NCBI RefSeq assembly: GCF_008329945.1
Contig: NZ_CP035807.1
Span: forward strand, 2,728,001-2,792,000
Reading direction: 5' to 3'
DNA length: 64,000 nucleotides
Origin: Thiospirochaeta perfilievii
GTDB taxonomy: Bacteria > Spirochaetota > Spirochaetia > DSM-2461
Part shown: one piece after another, positions 18,802-26,932 of the stretch
Layout: every line of letters starts with the position of its first letter
How positions within the stretch are numbered: position 1 is the first letter of the stretch
The notes under the pieces: model-generated
Seen by the model: only the letters and a program-made list of their open reading frames with translations
Told to the model about the DNA's origin: nothing
The model's database searches: none
Translations under genes and position numbers: made by a program

Positions 18802-19956
18802 ATGGTAGAAGTGGATACAAACCTAATAGAATTGCCGGTTAAATTACTTTTTTCAGATCAAGGTGTTGATTTTTTTATTAAAAATAAAAAGCCTATGAAT
18901 AAATTTAAGATGCCGGATAATAGTACACAGTACGGGATCGCTTTAAATCAATATAATCATAAAACTGTAAAGCACATGATAGCAATAGGGTATCTATCAA
19001 GGATAGAGATCTCAAGATCTGAATTTACATCTAAGAGACAGGATATATTATCAATGACTAAGAGTAATGTTTTTGGTTTCCTTGTTAAAAGATTTGATGA
19101 GATGGTTTTTGATATTGTTATGGATTCTGAACTTATAAAAAATTGGAATAGATCTAACCATGGTAGTATATTAGATAGAAAAACAAATATAAACGAGACT
19201 GTATTAAGACAGTTATTAGAGAAGAATAAGGATGTTGTTAAGTCTGTAAAAGAGACCCTAACCCTAGCTGTTCATAAGGACTTATATAAAAATGATACAT
19301 TAACAGAGGATGAGATTACAAGCCAGTCCCTATTATGTAGTGAGTATCTAACATCTCTAAGATCATTTACATGGTTTATTCTCTCTAAGTTTAAGGATGC
19401 CCCAACCTACGAAATTCTAATTTTAGAGATATCCCAGCTATTAATTGAGTTTATGAGTAGAAATAAGATCTCCGAGTACATCTCTTTAATGTTAATGGAG
19501 CTTCTAAATAGTGCGGAAAATAGGAACCTTAAAGAGTATATTAAAATGATGTATCCAACCCTTGCTTATAATGACATCCTAGAAGAGCCTGAAGCTAGAG
19601 TAGGCCTTTTAAAAGAGATGCAGGATAAGGGGAATCACTTCTCATTAAGTTATAAGTTTGATAAGTCTGAAACTAAAATAAGCGCAAAAAAAAGGTTTGA
19701 AGTAGCTGTCTTTAATAAGGAGAGCGAAGTTATGATGTTAAAAGAGAAGGTTGATCAACAGATGGCCTCTAAAGTTCGAAAACAATCATTAACCGATTTT
19801 TATAGGCGTTCTGGTGGTGATGGGTCTGATCTAGGAATGTTCTATCTATCCTACTTAGGGGAAGAGTGTTCTAAGGTTGGTATTAAGTTTGAATCCCAGG
19901 TAAAGGAGATACCAGGATCTGGACAATCCTATACCTCCTTAAGTTTAACCTTATAA
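18802..19956 (+). CDS. Conserved-looking protein of unknown function
   Basis: 384 aa, soluble, mostly helical by composition, no signal peptide, no motif that I recognise. The middle (about residues 130-250) is leucine-rich and helical; the C-terminal part is charged. It follows the nitroreductase by 6 nt and its stop directly abuts the stop of the convergent YhfX-like gene. No function is assigned. Confidence 0.6.
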   Translation: MVEVDTNLIELPVKLLFSDQGVDFFIKNKKPMNKFKMPDNSTQYGIALNQYNHKTVKHMIAIGYLSRIEISRSEFTSKRQDILSMTKSNVFGFLVKRFDEMVFDIVMDSELIKNWNRSNHGSILDRKTNINETVLRQLLEKNKDVVKSVKETLTLAVHKDLYKNDTLTEDEITSQSLLCSEYLTSLRSFTWFILSKFKDAPTYEILILEISQLLIEFMSRNKISEYISLMLMELLNSAENRNLKEYIKMMYPTLAYNDILEEPEARVGLLKEMQDKGNHFSLSYKFDKSETKISAKKRFEVAVFNKESEVMMLKEKVDQQMASKVRKQSLTDFYRRSGGDGSDLGMFYLSYLGEECSKVGIKFESQVKEIPGSGQSYTSLSLTL

Positions 19957-21216
19957 TTAGTAGCTCTCTAAAAGTTTATCTATATCATTTATTACATCTA
20001 TATGCTTTACAGGTTGTAACCTACTATTTAGTGGGTTCCTTCCATTATCTAAAATATAGTGTACTTTAAGGGGTCTTTCCCCAGAAATTCCAGAGATTGC
20101 AACTTGGTAGCTTCTTGTCATATGCATCTGAGTTCTATATGCTCCAATTACACTATCTCCTATCTCTATTTTCTGGTTTTTATTAGGTATAAGCTGCATA
20201 TGGTAGTCTATATCCTGTACTATACTGTGATTGTATAAAACCATCCCCTGTTTTTTTGTTTCAGCCCACTTACTTCCTACAAATGTAAACATTTTATCGC
20301 TATAATTAGTATGGTAACAACCACCACCATATGCGTAGTATCTATCTTTATACTTATGGGATATCTCAGATAAGTAGAGTATGGCTGTTGATTCCGCTAA
20401 ATCCTGATAAAATGCGTGGGAGGGGGATGTCCCTATAACCGCATTCCCAGGTTCTACATGGGTAGCCCCTAACTTTTTAAGTATCTCCATCTCACTTGAT
20501 GATGTATTTCCAGGCATATTGACCTGTTTTATATCAATATTACTATTTTTTAGTATCTCTAAAGCTCTGTTTACTGCACCAATATTTGAAGTAGGGGTAA
20601 TTTTTTCCTGGGCGGTGTTGTTGTAGTTAAGACAGGGAAATGCGGTAACTCCTACAATGTTAATATTTTTTAACCCACTAATCTGGTTGATAAATGTTTC
20701 TATTTCATCAACATGAAATCCACCCTCCTGACCATCAAAAACATAATCTTCATTGTTATATACACGAATTAAAATATCCTGTTTATATCCTAACTTTTTA
20801 CAACACAGATCAATCCATAAAGCGTGTTCTATATTGTATACAGTAAAAACTTCGGGTTTAAGTTTTAAAACTTCCTCTATAAGGTGTTTAGGTATCTGAT
20901 TAAGGTGTCCTACATGTCCTAGGGGAATATTGTAATCTCTACAGGCTAGAGCTCCCTGGAAGTCCACAGCAACAATTTTATTTAATCCCATTTTTATAGC
21001 TAATGCATTGATATATGGGTTTCTATTATGCTGTTTTGACATTAGGTATGTGGATAGTCCATTTTTTTTAGCACTACTACTAAGAGCCTTAGCATTTTTT
21101 GCAACCTGATCTAAGTTTATTACCCATGAGTTAACAGGAATTTCACCCTTTTGATGTAGTTCCATGGTTATTTCTACCATTCTCTCATTGTTTTTTAAAA
21201 TATTATCTATATACAT
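19957..21216 (-). CDS. YhfX-like PLP enzyme (alanine racemase N-terminal fold)
   Basis: 419 aa. The N-terminal half has the alanine racemase-type TIM barrel: VNSWVINLDQVAKNAKAL, then a Lys in YLMSKQHNRNP as the likely PLP Schiff base, and AVDFQGALAC. The rest, with GNTSSSEMEILKKLGATHVEPGN, resembles the YhfX group of uncharacterised PLP enzymes. Reaction unknown. Start supported by GGAGAAG 2 nt before the ATG; that ribosome site lies in a hairpin arm, which may control translation. It lies 51 nt after the M48 protease. Confidence 0.75.
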   Translation of the reverse strand: MYIDNILKNNERMVEITMELHQKGEIPVNSWVINLDQVAKNAKALSSSAKKNGLSTYLMSKQHNRNPYINALAIKMGLNKIVAVDFQGALACRDYNIPLGHVGHLNQIPKHLIEEVLKLKPEVFTVYNIEHALWIDLCCKKLGYKQDILIRVYNNEDYVFDGQEGGFHVDEIETFINQISGLKNINIVGVTAFPCLNYNNTAQEKITPTSNIGAVNRALEILKNSNIDIKQVNMPGNTSSSEMEILKKLGATHVEPGNAVIGTSPSHAFYQDLAESTAILYLSEISHKYKDRYYAYGGGCYHTNYSDKMFTFVGSKWAETKKQGMVLYNHSIVQDIDYHMQLIPNKNQKIEIGDSVIGAYRTQMHMTRSYQVAISGISGERPLKVHYILDNGRNPLNSRLQPVKHIDVINDIDKLLESY

Positions 21217-21218
21217 AA

Positions 21219-21252
21219 CTTCTCCATTATTTAATATTAAACTATGGAGAAG
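21219..21252 (-). promoter_or_regulatory. Inverted repeat that can sequester the YhfX-like ribosome site
   Basis: A perfect 9-bp inverted repeat (CTTCTCCAT at 21219-21227 and ATGGAGAAG at 21244-21252) with a 16-nt loop. In the minus-strand transcript the 3' arm contains the GGAGAAG ribosome site 2 nt before the ATG. It has no T-run, so it does not look like an intrinsic terminator. Confidence 0.5.
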
Positions 21253-21267
21253 CTTATATTAATTCAC

Positions 21268-22521
21268 TTATTCTACTAAATCTTTCAAATTCTTTACCCT
21301 CTCAATTACAGGGGGATGGGAGTAGTGGAATGCCGAATAGTTTTTATCCGGTGTTAAGTTACTTAGATTATCCTTGGATAGCTTTAAAAGTGCCTGTATT
21401 AAAGAGTCCGACTCTCCCCTTAGATTCTTGGCAAAACTATCAGCCTCAAACTCATGTTTTCTAGAGAGTAAGTTAGAAAGAGGTGAAAAGAAGAAGGTAA
21501 AAGAGCTAGAAATTAACATCATTAATACTAATAGTCCATGATATGTACCCTCTACCATATTAAATGTTGTATAGAGAGGTTTAAAGTTAAGTGCTAAAGA
21601 GAGGATAAAAAAAGATAGGGGAACAGAGATAAAGGTTAATATTAGTCTCTTTTTTATATGCCCCTTACTCCAATGACCAATTTCGTGGGCTAGAACACCA
21701 CATAACTCCTCTGTGCTTAGGTTCTCTATAAGGGTATCGTATAACACAATACGTTTACTGCTACCAATTCCAGTAAAGTAGGCGTTGGAGTGGCCTGATC
21801 TCTTTGACCCATCCATAACATATATACCATTAATTTTAAAATTAGCCTTTACTGCCATCTCTTCTAGGGCAATTTTTAGTTCTCCATCTTCTAATGGGCT
21901 AAACTTATTAAATATTGGAGCAATAAAATTAGGATATATAACGAGTAGAAGTAGTTGAAATGATATAAAAAATATAGAAGCCCATAACCACCAAAGATCC
22001 GCTGTCTTATCCATAAATATAAATAGTGTTGTTAATATAATTATTCCTAGAACAAGGGATAATACTATCTGTTTAATCATATCCCCTATATAAGCCTTAA
22101 TAGTTAACTTATTAAAACCAAACTCCTCCTCTATTACAAATGTTGAATAGAGGGATAGGGGTAGATCAAATAGACCTAATATAAGTGATACTACTCCAAG
22201 GAATAACAGTCCTAATATAATTTTATTTGATGTAAGACCCATTAATATCGACTCTATACCACCTAAAATACCTGAAAACAGGATAGTTACAGTTAATATT
22301 AAGGAAAATACTAATCTAAAAATAGAGAAGTGCTCTTTTTTTAATGTATAGGCGATGCTCTTTTCATACTTCTGGGGTGAAATTATGGATTTAAAAATAT
22401 CAGGAATGTTATCCCTATTTTTTAATACTGAATTTATATTTAGTAGAGTTAATGTATAAAGAGTAATAAACTCTATTGTTAATAGTGTTAAATATATTGT
22501 AGCGAAAATGTAGTTGTTCAT
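21268..22521 (-). CDS. M48 family (Ste24-type) membrane metallopeptidase
   Basis: 417 aa integral membrane protein with several TM helices. The zinc site HEIGHWSKGH and a downstream glutamate ligand in HEFEADSFAKNL are intact, and SGHSNAYFTGIG matches CAAX-protease-like M48 members. It probably cleaves membrane or misfolded proteins at the inner membrane. Good ribosome site (AAGGAGATTTATG). A terminator separates it from the gene upstream. Confidence 0.9.
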   Translation of the reverse strand: MNNYIFATIYLTLLTIEFITLYTLTLLNINSVLKNRDNIPDIFKSIISPQKYEKSIAYTLKKEHFSIFRLVFSLILTVTILFSGILGGIESILMGLTSNKIILGLLFLGVVSLILGLFDLPLSLYSTFVIEEEFGFNKLTIKAYIGDMIKQIVLSLVLGIIILTTLFIFMDKTADLWWLWASIFFISFQLLLLVIYPNFIAPIFNKFSPLEDGELKIALEEMAVKANFKINGIYVMDGSKRSGHSNAYFTGIGSSKRIVLYDTLIENLSTEELCGVLAHEIGHWSKGHIKKRLILTFISVPLSFFILSLALNFKPLYTTFNMVEGTYHGLLVLMMLISSSFTFFFSPLSNLLSRKHEFEADSFAKNLRGESDSLIQALLKLSKDNLSNLTPDKNYSAFHYSHPPVIERVKNLKDLVE

Positions 22522-22537
22522 AAATCTCCTTATAAAT

Positions 22538-22564
22538 AAAAAAACCCTGCAGGACAGGGCTTCA
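22538..22564 (-). terminator. Intrinsic terminator after the small zinc-ribbon gene
   Basis: In the minus-strand transcript, a GCCCTG/CAGGG stem is followed by seven Ts (complement of the A run at 22538-22545). It lies just after the stop of the zinc-ribbon gene. Confidence 0.8.
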
Positions 22565-22570
22565 TTTTAA

Positions 22571-22765
22571 TTAAAGAGCTGAAATAGCTTCTTTTAATTT
22601 TCCGTTTTTAACAGCTTTGTTACACTGTTTACAGATGCTAACTTTCTTCTCGTTTAGCTCGTTTTCGTAAACAGCCTTAATAGCTGTTCTTTTACAAAGT
22701 GGACATGTTGTTCTTCCGCTTTTTACTTGGTCTCGGATACCTGCGCCTCTATGTGCTTTTGACAT
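22571..22765 (-). CDS. Small basic zinc-ribbon protein, unknown
   Basis: 64 aa. Two CxxC pairs (CPLC and CKQC) about 22 residues apart should bind one zinc. The N-terminus is basic (SKAHRGAGIRDQVKSGR). It has its own promoter region and a strong intrinsic terminator, which suggests a well-expressed single-gene unit; size and charge recall a ribosome- or RNA-associated protein, but it is not a ribosomal protein that I recognise. Confidence 0.7.
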   Translation of the reverse strand: MSKAHRGAGIRDQVKSGRTTCPLCKRTAIKAVYENELNEKKVSICKQCNKAVKNGKLKEAISAL

Positions 22766-22859
22766 TTATACACCCCTAATAATTATTAGTTATTTATGAT
22801 TAATCAGTTATGTAATATACTTCTGTTGGAAAATCTTGTCAATGAACCTAGGAGAGTAA

Positions 22860-23513
22860 ATGGCCGTAGAGTGGGAACAATTTATAAAAAATGAGTTAGA
22901 TGAGGAGTATTTTAGGGTTTTACAGGATAAAATAGCAAAGGATAGGGAAATCTTTACAATTTATCCTAAGGAGTCAAATATTTATAAAGCTTTTGAAATT
23001 ACTCCTGTAGATAAAATTAAGTGTGTAATAATTGGACAGGATCCATATTTTAATCCAGATGAGGCCCAGGGTCTTGCCTTTTCAGTTGATAGTAGTATTA
23101 AAATACCTCCATCTTTAAGAAATATTTATAAAGAGTTATTAGATGACCTGGGGGTATCTAGGCCAGATGGGAACTTATTACCCTGGGGTAAACAGGGTGT
23201 TTTTTTAATAAATAGGGTATTAACAGTTAGAGCAGGGGAGCCAAACTCCCACAAGGATTATGGCTGGCTTATATTTACTAAAAAAGTTATAGAGTATATC
23301 TCATCCCTAGAGAGACCTATAGTATTTATGTTGTGGGGGGCGGAAGCTAGGAAATTAAAGGGAGTAATAGGTCGTAGACACTTAATTTTAGAGGCTCCCC
23401 ATCCTAGTCCCCTCTCATCCTATAGAGGTTTTTTTGGTTGTAAACACTTTTCTAAGTGTAACAAGTTTCTTAAAAAAAATGGATTAAAAGAGATAGATTG
23501 GGGGAGAGAGTAG
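22860..23513 (+). CDS. ung: Uracil-DNA glycosylase
   Basis: 217 aa family-1 UDG. The water-activating Asp is in GQDPY, and HPSPLSSYRGFFGCKHF carries the catalytic His and DNA-intercalation loop. One oddity: the usual GQDPYH reads GQDPYF. The enzyme removes uracil from DNA to begin base excision repair. The SDR gene starts directly after the stop. Confidence 0.93.
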   Translation: MAVEWEQFIKNELDEEYFRVLQDKIAKDREIFTIYPKESNIYKAFEITPVDKIKCVIIGQDPYFNPDEAQGLAFSVDSSIKIPPSLRNIYKELLDDLGVSRPDGNLLPWGKQGVFLINRVLTVRAGEPNSHKDYGWLIFTKKVIEYISSLERPIVFMLWGAEARKLKGVIGRRHLILEAPHPSPLSSYRGFFGCKHFSKCNKFLKKNGLKEIDWGRE

Positions 23514-24314
23514 ATGGTAGCACTTATTACAGGGGCCACAAGTGGTATAGGGAAAAGTTACAGCACCTTATTAGCAAGTAAGGGTTGGGACTTAATAATT
23601 ACAGGAAGAAGAGATGATATAATAATAAAACATGGAAAGCTTTTAGAAGAGAGATATAAAGTAAGAGTTGAAGTTGTCATTGTAGATTTTAATAGTAGGG
23701 AGTCTTTTAACTCTTTTTTAGATAACTACGTAAAAGATAGCTCTAGGGAGATTGGATTTTTAGTTAACAGTGTTGGTTTTTCAAATAGATGTGATTTTTT
23801 TAATACAGACTTTGATATTACCCATAAAATGATTGAAGCACACATCTCTAGACTAAGCGAAATAACCCACTATGTGGTAAATAGCATGAAAAAGTATAAT
23901 AGGGGAGGTTTTGTTGTTAATGTCTCATCCCTTGTTGGTTATCTTCCCTCCCTTCATGACCCATTTTACTCCGGTTCAAAGTCCTTTATCTCTACCTATT
24001 CGGAATCCATATCTATGATACTAAAACCCTTTAACATAGTTGTTCAATCCCTATGTCCAGGTTTTACAAAGACAGACTTTCATAAGGATATGAACCTCGC
24101 TGAGGATGAGTTTAAAAACAGAGGGTTAAAAAGGTGGATGAGTGCAGATGATGTGGTTTCCTACTCTTATAAAAAATTAAAACCTGGTAAAGTTATTGTA
24201 ATACCGGGTATCGCTAATAAGATTATATACTACGCTGTTAAAATACTTCCTAAACCTCTTTATTATAAAATAGCGGGGAATAATAAAACTTTAACAAACC
24301 GAAGTTTAAATTAA
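23514..24314 (+). CDS. Short-chain dehydrogenase/reductase
   Basis: 266 aa SDR with the cofactor motif TGATSGIG near the N-terminus, an NSVG segment in place of NNAG, and the catalytic YSGSK (Tyr-x3-Lys) after VNVSSLVGY. Closest in appearance to the DltE/YqjQ-like group of NADP-dependent SDRs. The substrate cannot be told. It begins immediately after ung and is probably co-transcribed. Confidence 0.87.
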   Translation: MVALITGATSGIGKSYSTLLASKGWDLIITGRRDDIIIKHGKLLEERYKVRVEVVIVDFNSRESFNSFLDNYVKDSSREIGFLVNSVGFSNRCDFFNTDFDITHKMIEAHISRLSEITHYVVNSMKKYNRGGFVVNVSSLVGYLPSLHDPFYSGSKSFISTYSESISMILKPFNIVVQSLCPGFTKTDFHKDMNLAEDEFKNRGLKRWMSADDVVSYSYKKLKPGKVIVIPGIANKIIYYAVKILPKPLYYKIAGNNKTLTNRSLN

Positions 24315-25435
24315 TCTTTAAAATTTAGGATATAGATATCTCTTTTGTTATCTATTCCTCTTAATTTAACCCTACGCCTTGTTAGGGTTTTTATACTGCT
24401 TTTTAAAATGCTTTTTACCTCTTGATCTTTAAACATATTCTCAGAGATTATAATCTGATTGTTTTTCGCCTCTCCCTGTATTCTTGCTGCAATATTAACA
24501 GTTTGGCCAAAGTAATCTAGGGATTTATTTAGAGTAACCATAATTGTTGAACCCTTATGTAAACCCATCTTAACAAGGATCTCCTTCTCTGACTCAATTT
24601 TAGTATCGTATTCCTTTAAACTCCTACGTATCTGTATAGCTGCGGATATTGAGTCTCTAGGTGTTTTAAAAGATGCCATAACCGCATCCCCTATGGTCTT
24701 TATAACTATTCCTCCATGATCTATAATTATTTTAAAGAGAATATCAAAGTGCTCCCTAATTAATCTGTAAGCTGTAGCATCCCCAACTCTGTTGTATAGA
24801 GCTGTTGATCCCTTTACATCTGTAAATAGAATAGATATGTTTTTTATCATTAAGGACTCATCAAATGGAAGATTATCATCATCAAATAGATCTCTAAACT
24901 CCTCTATATGTAGGCAGTCTAAACCTGATACAAAGGTTTTTCCCTTTAACATCGAGACCACCTCCATCTTCTGGTCACTGCTTCCATTTATTGCCATTTT
25001 CCTCATTTTTTCGAGACCTTCAAGGAATTTTTTAGGTATTTTGATAAACTCCTCTGATGGGGTAAATGCAACACCAATATTCTCATCTAAAATATTGTAG
25101 AAATCTACTTGGCACATTTTACAGGATGAGGATTTGGAAACTTCAGCTAAGTGGTTATGAACTTCGGCTACCCCATTACAGGATGGACAGTGGTACTCCC
25201 AGCTTATATCCAGTAACTCGTTTTTTGCCATAGTAATAAAGCTCTTTAACATTCTTTGGCTATCTATATTTAAGGATTCTGATAACTCTAATAAATTTAT
25301 CTGGTATACATCTTCAATTTTAGCAACTCTTTCCCACTCTTTAAATCTTGAATATTCATCACTATTAAAATCTAACTCACTACTTATACTCTCTACTCTA
25401 TCCCTAAACTTACTAAGTATCATTTTATTCCCCAT
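24311..25435 (-). CDS. Class III adenylate/guanylate cyclase with N-terminal zinc ribbon
   Basis: 374 aa. The N-terminal ~170 residues include a helical segment and two Cys pairs (CPSC near 80, CKMC near 106), a probable zinc ribbon. The cyclase domain follows from about residue 200: both metal Asp positions are present (FTDVKGST and IGDAVMASF), and FGQTVNIAARIQ matches the family transition-state region. It has no TM helix, so it is probably a soluble sensor-cyclase making a cyclic nucleotide. The nucleotide specificity is not assigned. It overlaps the SDR stop by 4 nt on the opposite strand. Confidence 0.85.
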   Translation of the reverse strand: MGNKMILSKFRDRVESISSELDFNSDEYSRFKEWERVAKIEDVYQINLLELSESLNIDSQRMLKSFITMAKNELLDISWEYHCPSCNGVAEVHNHLAEVSKSSSCKMCQVDFYNILDENIGVAFTPSEEFIKIPKKFLEGLEKMRKMAINGSSDQKMEVVSMLKGKTFVSGLDCLHIEEFRDLFDDDNLPFDESLMIKNISILFTDVKGSTALYNRVGDATAYRLIREHFDILFKIIIDHGGIVIKTIGDAVMASFKTPRDSISAAIQIRRSLKEYDTKIESEKEILVKMGLHKGSTIMVTLNKSLDYFGQTVNIAARIQGEAKNNQIIISENMFKDQEVKSILKSSIKTLTRRRVKLRGIDNKRDIYILNFKD

Positions 25436-25476
25436 ATTTGTTAAATATTATATAATTATAGTGGAGAGTTTGTTAC

Positions 25477-26688
25477 ATGAAAAGAAAAATTGGTTTAGTT
25501 CTAGAAGGTGGTGGGGCAAAGGGTGCATATCACCTTGGTGTATATAAGGCTTTAATGGAAATGGGTTATCACTTTTCTGGGGTAGCTGGAACTTCAATTG
25601 GTGCTTTAAATGGAGCTTTAATTGCCCAGGGGGATTGGAAAAAAGCCTGGGATTTGTGGTATTACTCATCTAATAATTCTGCCTACGGAATAGATGAGGA
25701 GACTTTTAAAAGTATTGGAAAGGGACACTTTAATCCTGAGAATACTAAATACGCTGCAAGTTTTATTACCGATGTAATAAAGGGGCGAGGTTTAGATATA
25801 GAGAGTATGAAAAAACTCTTTTTAGATATTTTTAATGAGGATAAAATTAGAAAGTCCAAAACTGAACTTGGAATTGTAACTGTAAAACTACCAGAGTTTA
25901 AAAGTGTTGAACTTTTTAAAGAGGATATTCCTAAGGGTGAGTTATTTAACTATTTAATAGCAAGTGCTAACTTTCCCCTCTTTCAAACCAATAATAAGAT
26001 GGATGGGGCATATATTGATGGTGGTTTTAAAAATAACCTACCTCTAAACATGCTTCCAATGAAAGATATTTATGAGTTAATAGCTGTTAGAACATTTGCC
26101 CCAGGAATTACTCGAAAGTTAAAAAGCAAAGACATTAAAGTTACATATATAGAACCTAGTAAAAGCCTAGGATCGATGTTGGATTTTGATAGGGATAAGG
26201 CTAGGAGACACTTACAACTAGGTTATTTTGATGCATATAAAAAGATAAAAGGTTATGTTGGAAGGGAGTTCTGTATAATTCCATTAAAAGAAGATCTTGT
26301 CTATATAACCAGTATGTTGCAAACGGCGGATGATAGAATTCTATTAGCTGCTAAGGTTATGGGGTATAAAAATGTTAATCCTAAAAGGTTTATGTTCGAA
26401 AAACTCTTTCCCCAGATCGCCTACTATTTAGAGATGGATTTAAATACATCCTACGAGGTCTTAATTATTACTTTTTTCGAAGAGGTAGCAATGACTTTAA
26501 CAATGGATAGAGATAAAATTTATAAGGCTGACGAATTTATATCCACTGTAAGGGAGCTTTTTTTTATTCAGCATAAAAATTACTCAAAATATAAAAATCT
26601 TCCTAAGATAATTCAGAGTAATAGTTTCTTTTCATCCTTTGTAAAAAGCGATTTTTTTAAATTTATTATGGATATTTTCTTTAAATAG
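25477..26688 (+). CDS. Patatin-like phospholipase
   Basis: 403 aa. The oxyanion loop GGGAKGAYHLG, nucleophile elbow GTSIG and catalytic DGG (AYIDGGFKNNLP) are all present in the first ~190 residues. The C-terminal ~200 residues are helical and without an evident motif. No signal peptide. It probably hydrolyses acyl esters of phospholipids. The promoter lies in the 41 bp shared with the divergent cyclase gene. Confidence 0.9.
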   Translation: MKRKIGLVLEGGGAKGAYHLGVYKALMEMGYHFSGVAGTSIGALNGALIAQGDWKKAWDLWYYSSNNSAYGIDEETFKSIGKGHFNPENTKYAASFITDVIKGRGLDIESMKKLFLDIFNEDKIRKSKTELGIVTVKLPEFKSVELFKEDIPKGELFNYLIASANFPLFQTNNKMDGAYIDGGFKNNLPLNMLPMKDIYELIAVRTFAPGITRKLKSKDIKVTYIEPSKSLGSMLDFDRDKARRHLQLGYFDAYKKIKGYVGREFCIIPLKEDLVYITSMLQTADDRILLAAKVMGYKNVNPKRFMFEKLFPQIAYYLEMDLNTSYEVLIITFFEEVAMTLTMDRDKIYKADEFISTVRELFFIQHKNYSKYKNLPKIIQSNSFFSSFVKSDFFKFIMDIFFK

Positions 26689-26751
26689 GTATTATAATTA
26701 AAAGTAGAATTGAATATAGGAGGAATGATAAAAAGTAAATATAACCCCTTT

Positions 26752-26930
26752 GGTTGATAGACTGTTTTATAATTAGTAAGACAGCAAAGCTACTGTTCGT
26801 CATATTTATTGGTCTGCGAGACCGCAAAGGAGATTGAAGAGCTGTAGCCGTAACATTCAATGGTCTGCGAGACCGAATAGGAGATTGGAGTTAATCAACC
26901 GTACAGGAGCTGTCTAATATAGGGGGCAAT
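26752..26930 (+). ncRNA. Candidate IS110 bridge RNA
   Basis: The leader upstream of the transposase holds two copies of TGGTCTGCGAGACCG (26810-26824 and 26861-26875), each a GGTC-TGCGA-GACC hairpin followed by an AGGAGATTG motif, 51 nt apart. A GGTTGAT/ATCAACC pair (26752-26758 with 26894-26900) could close the structure, and AGACAGC/GCTGTCT (26779-26785 with 26909-26915) offers an alternative pairing. IS110-group elements encode a bridge RNA in this position. The RNA itself is inferred. Confidence 0.5.
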
Positions 26931-26932
26931 AT

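Noticed and set aside
22571-22765. Ribosomal protein L28 or L32
   Set aside because: Size and CxxC pairs are suggestive, but the sequence does not match the conserved motifs of either protein.
26713-26752. Mini-ORF after AGGAGG (ATG-ATA-AAA-AGT) upstream of the IS110 element
   Set aside because: Only ten codons, with no counterpart after the element; cannot be shown to be a disrupted gene start.
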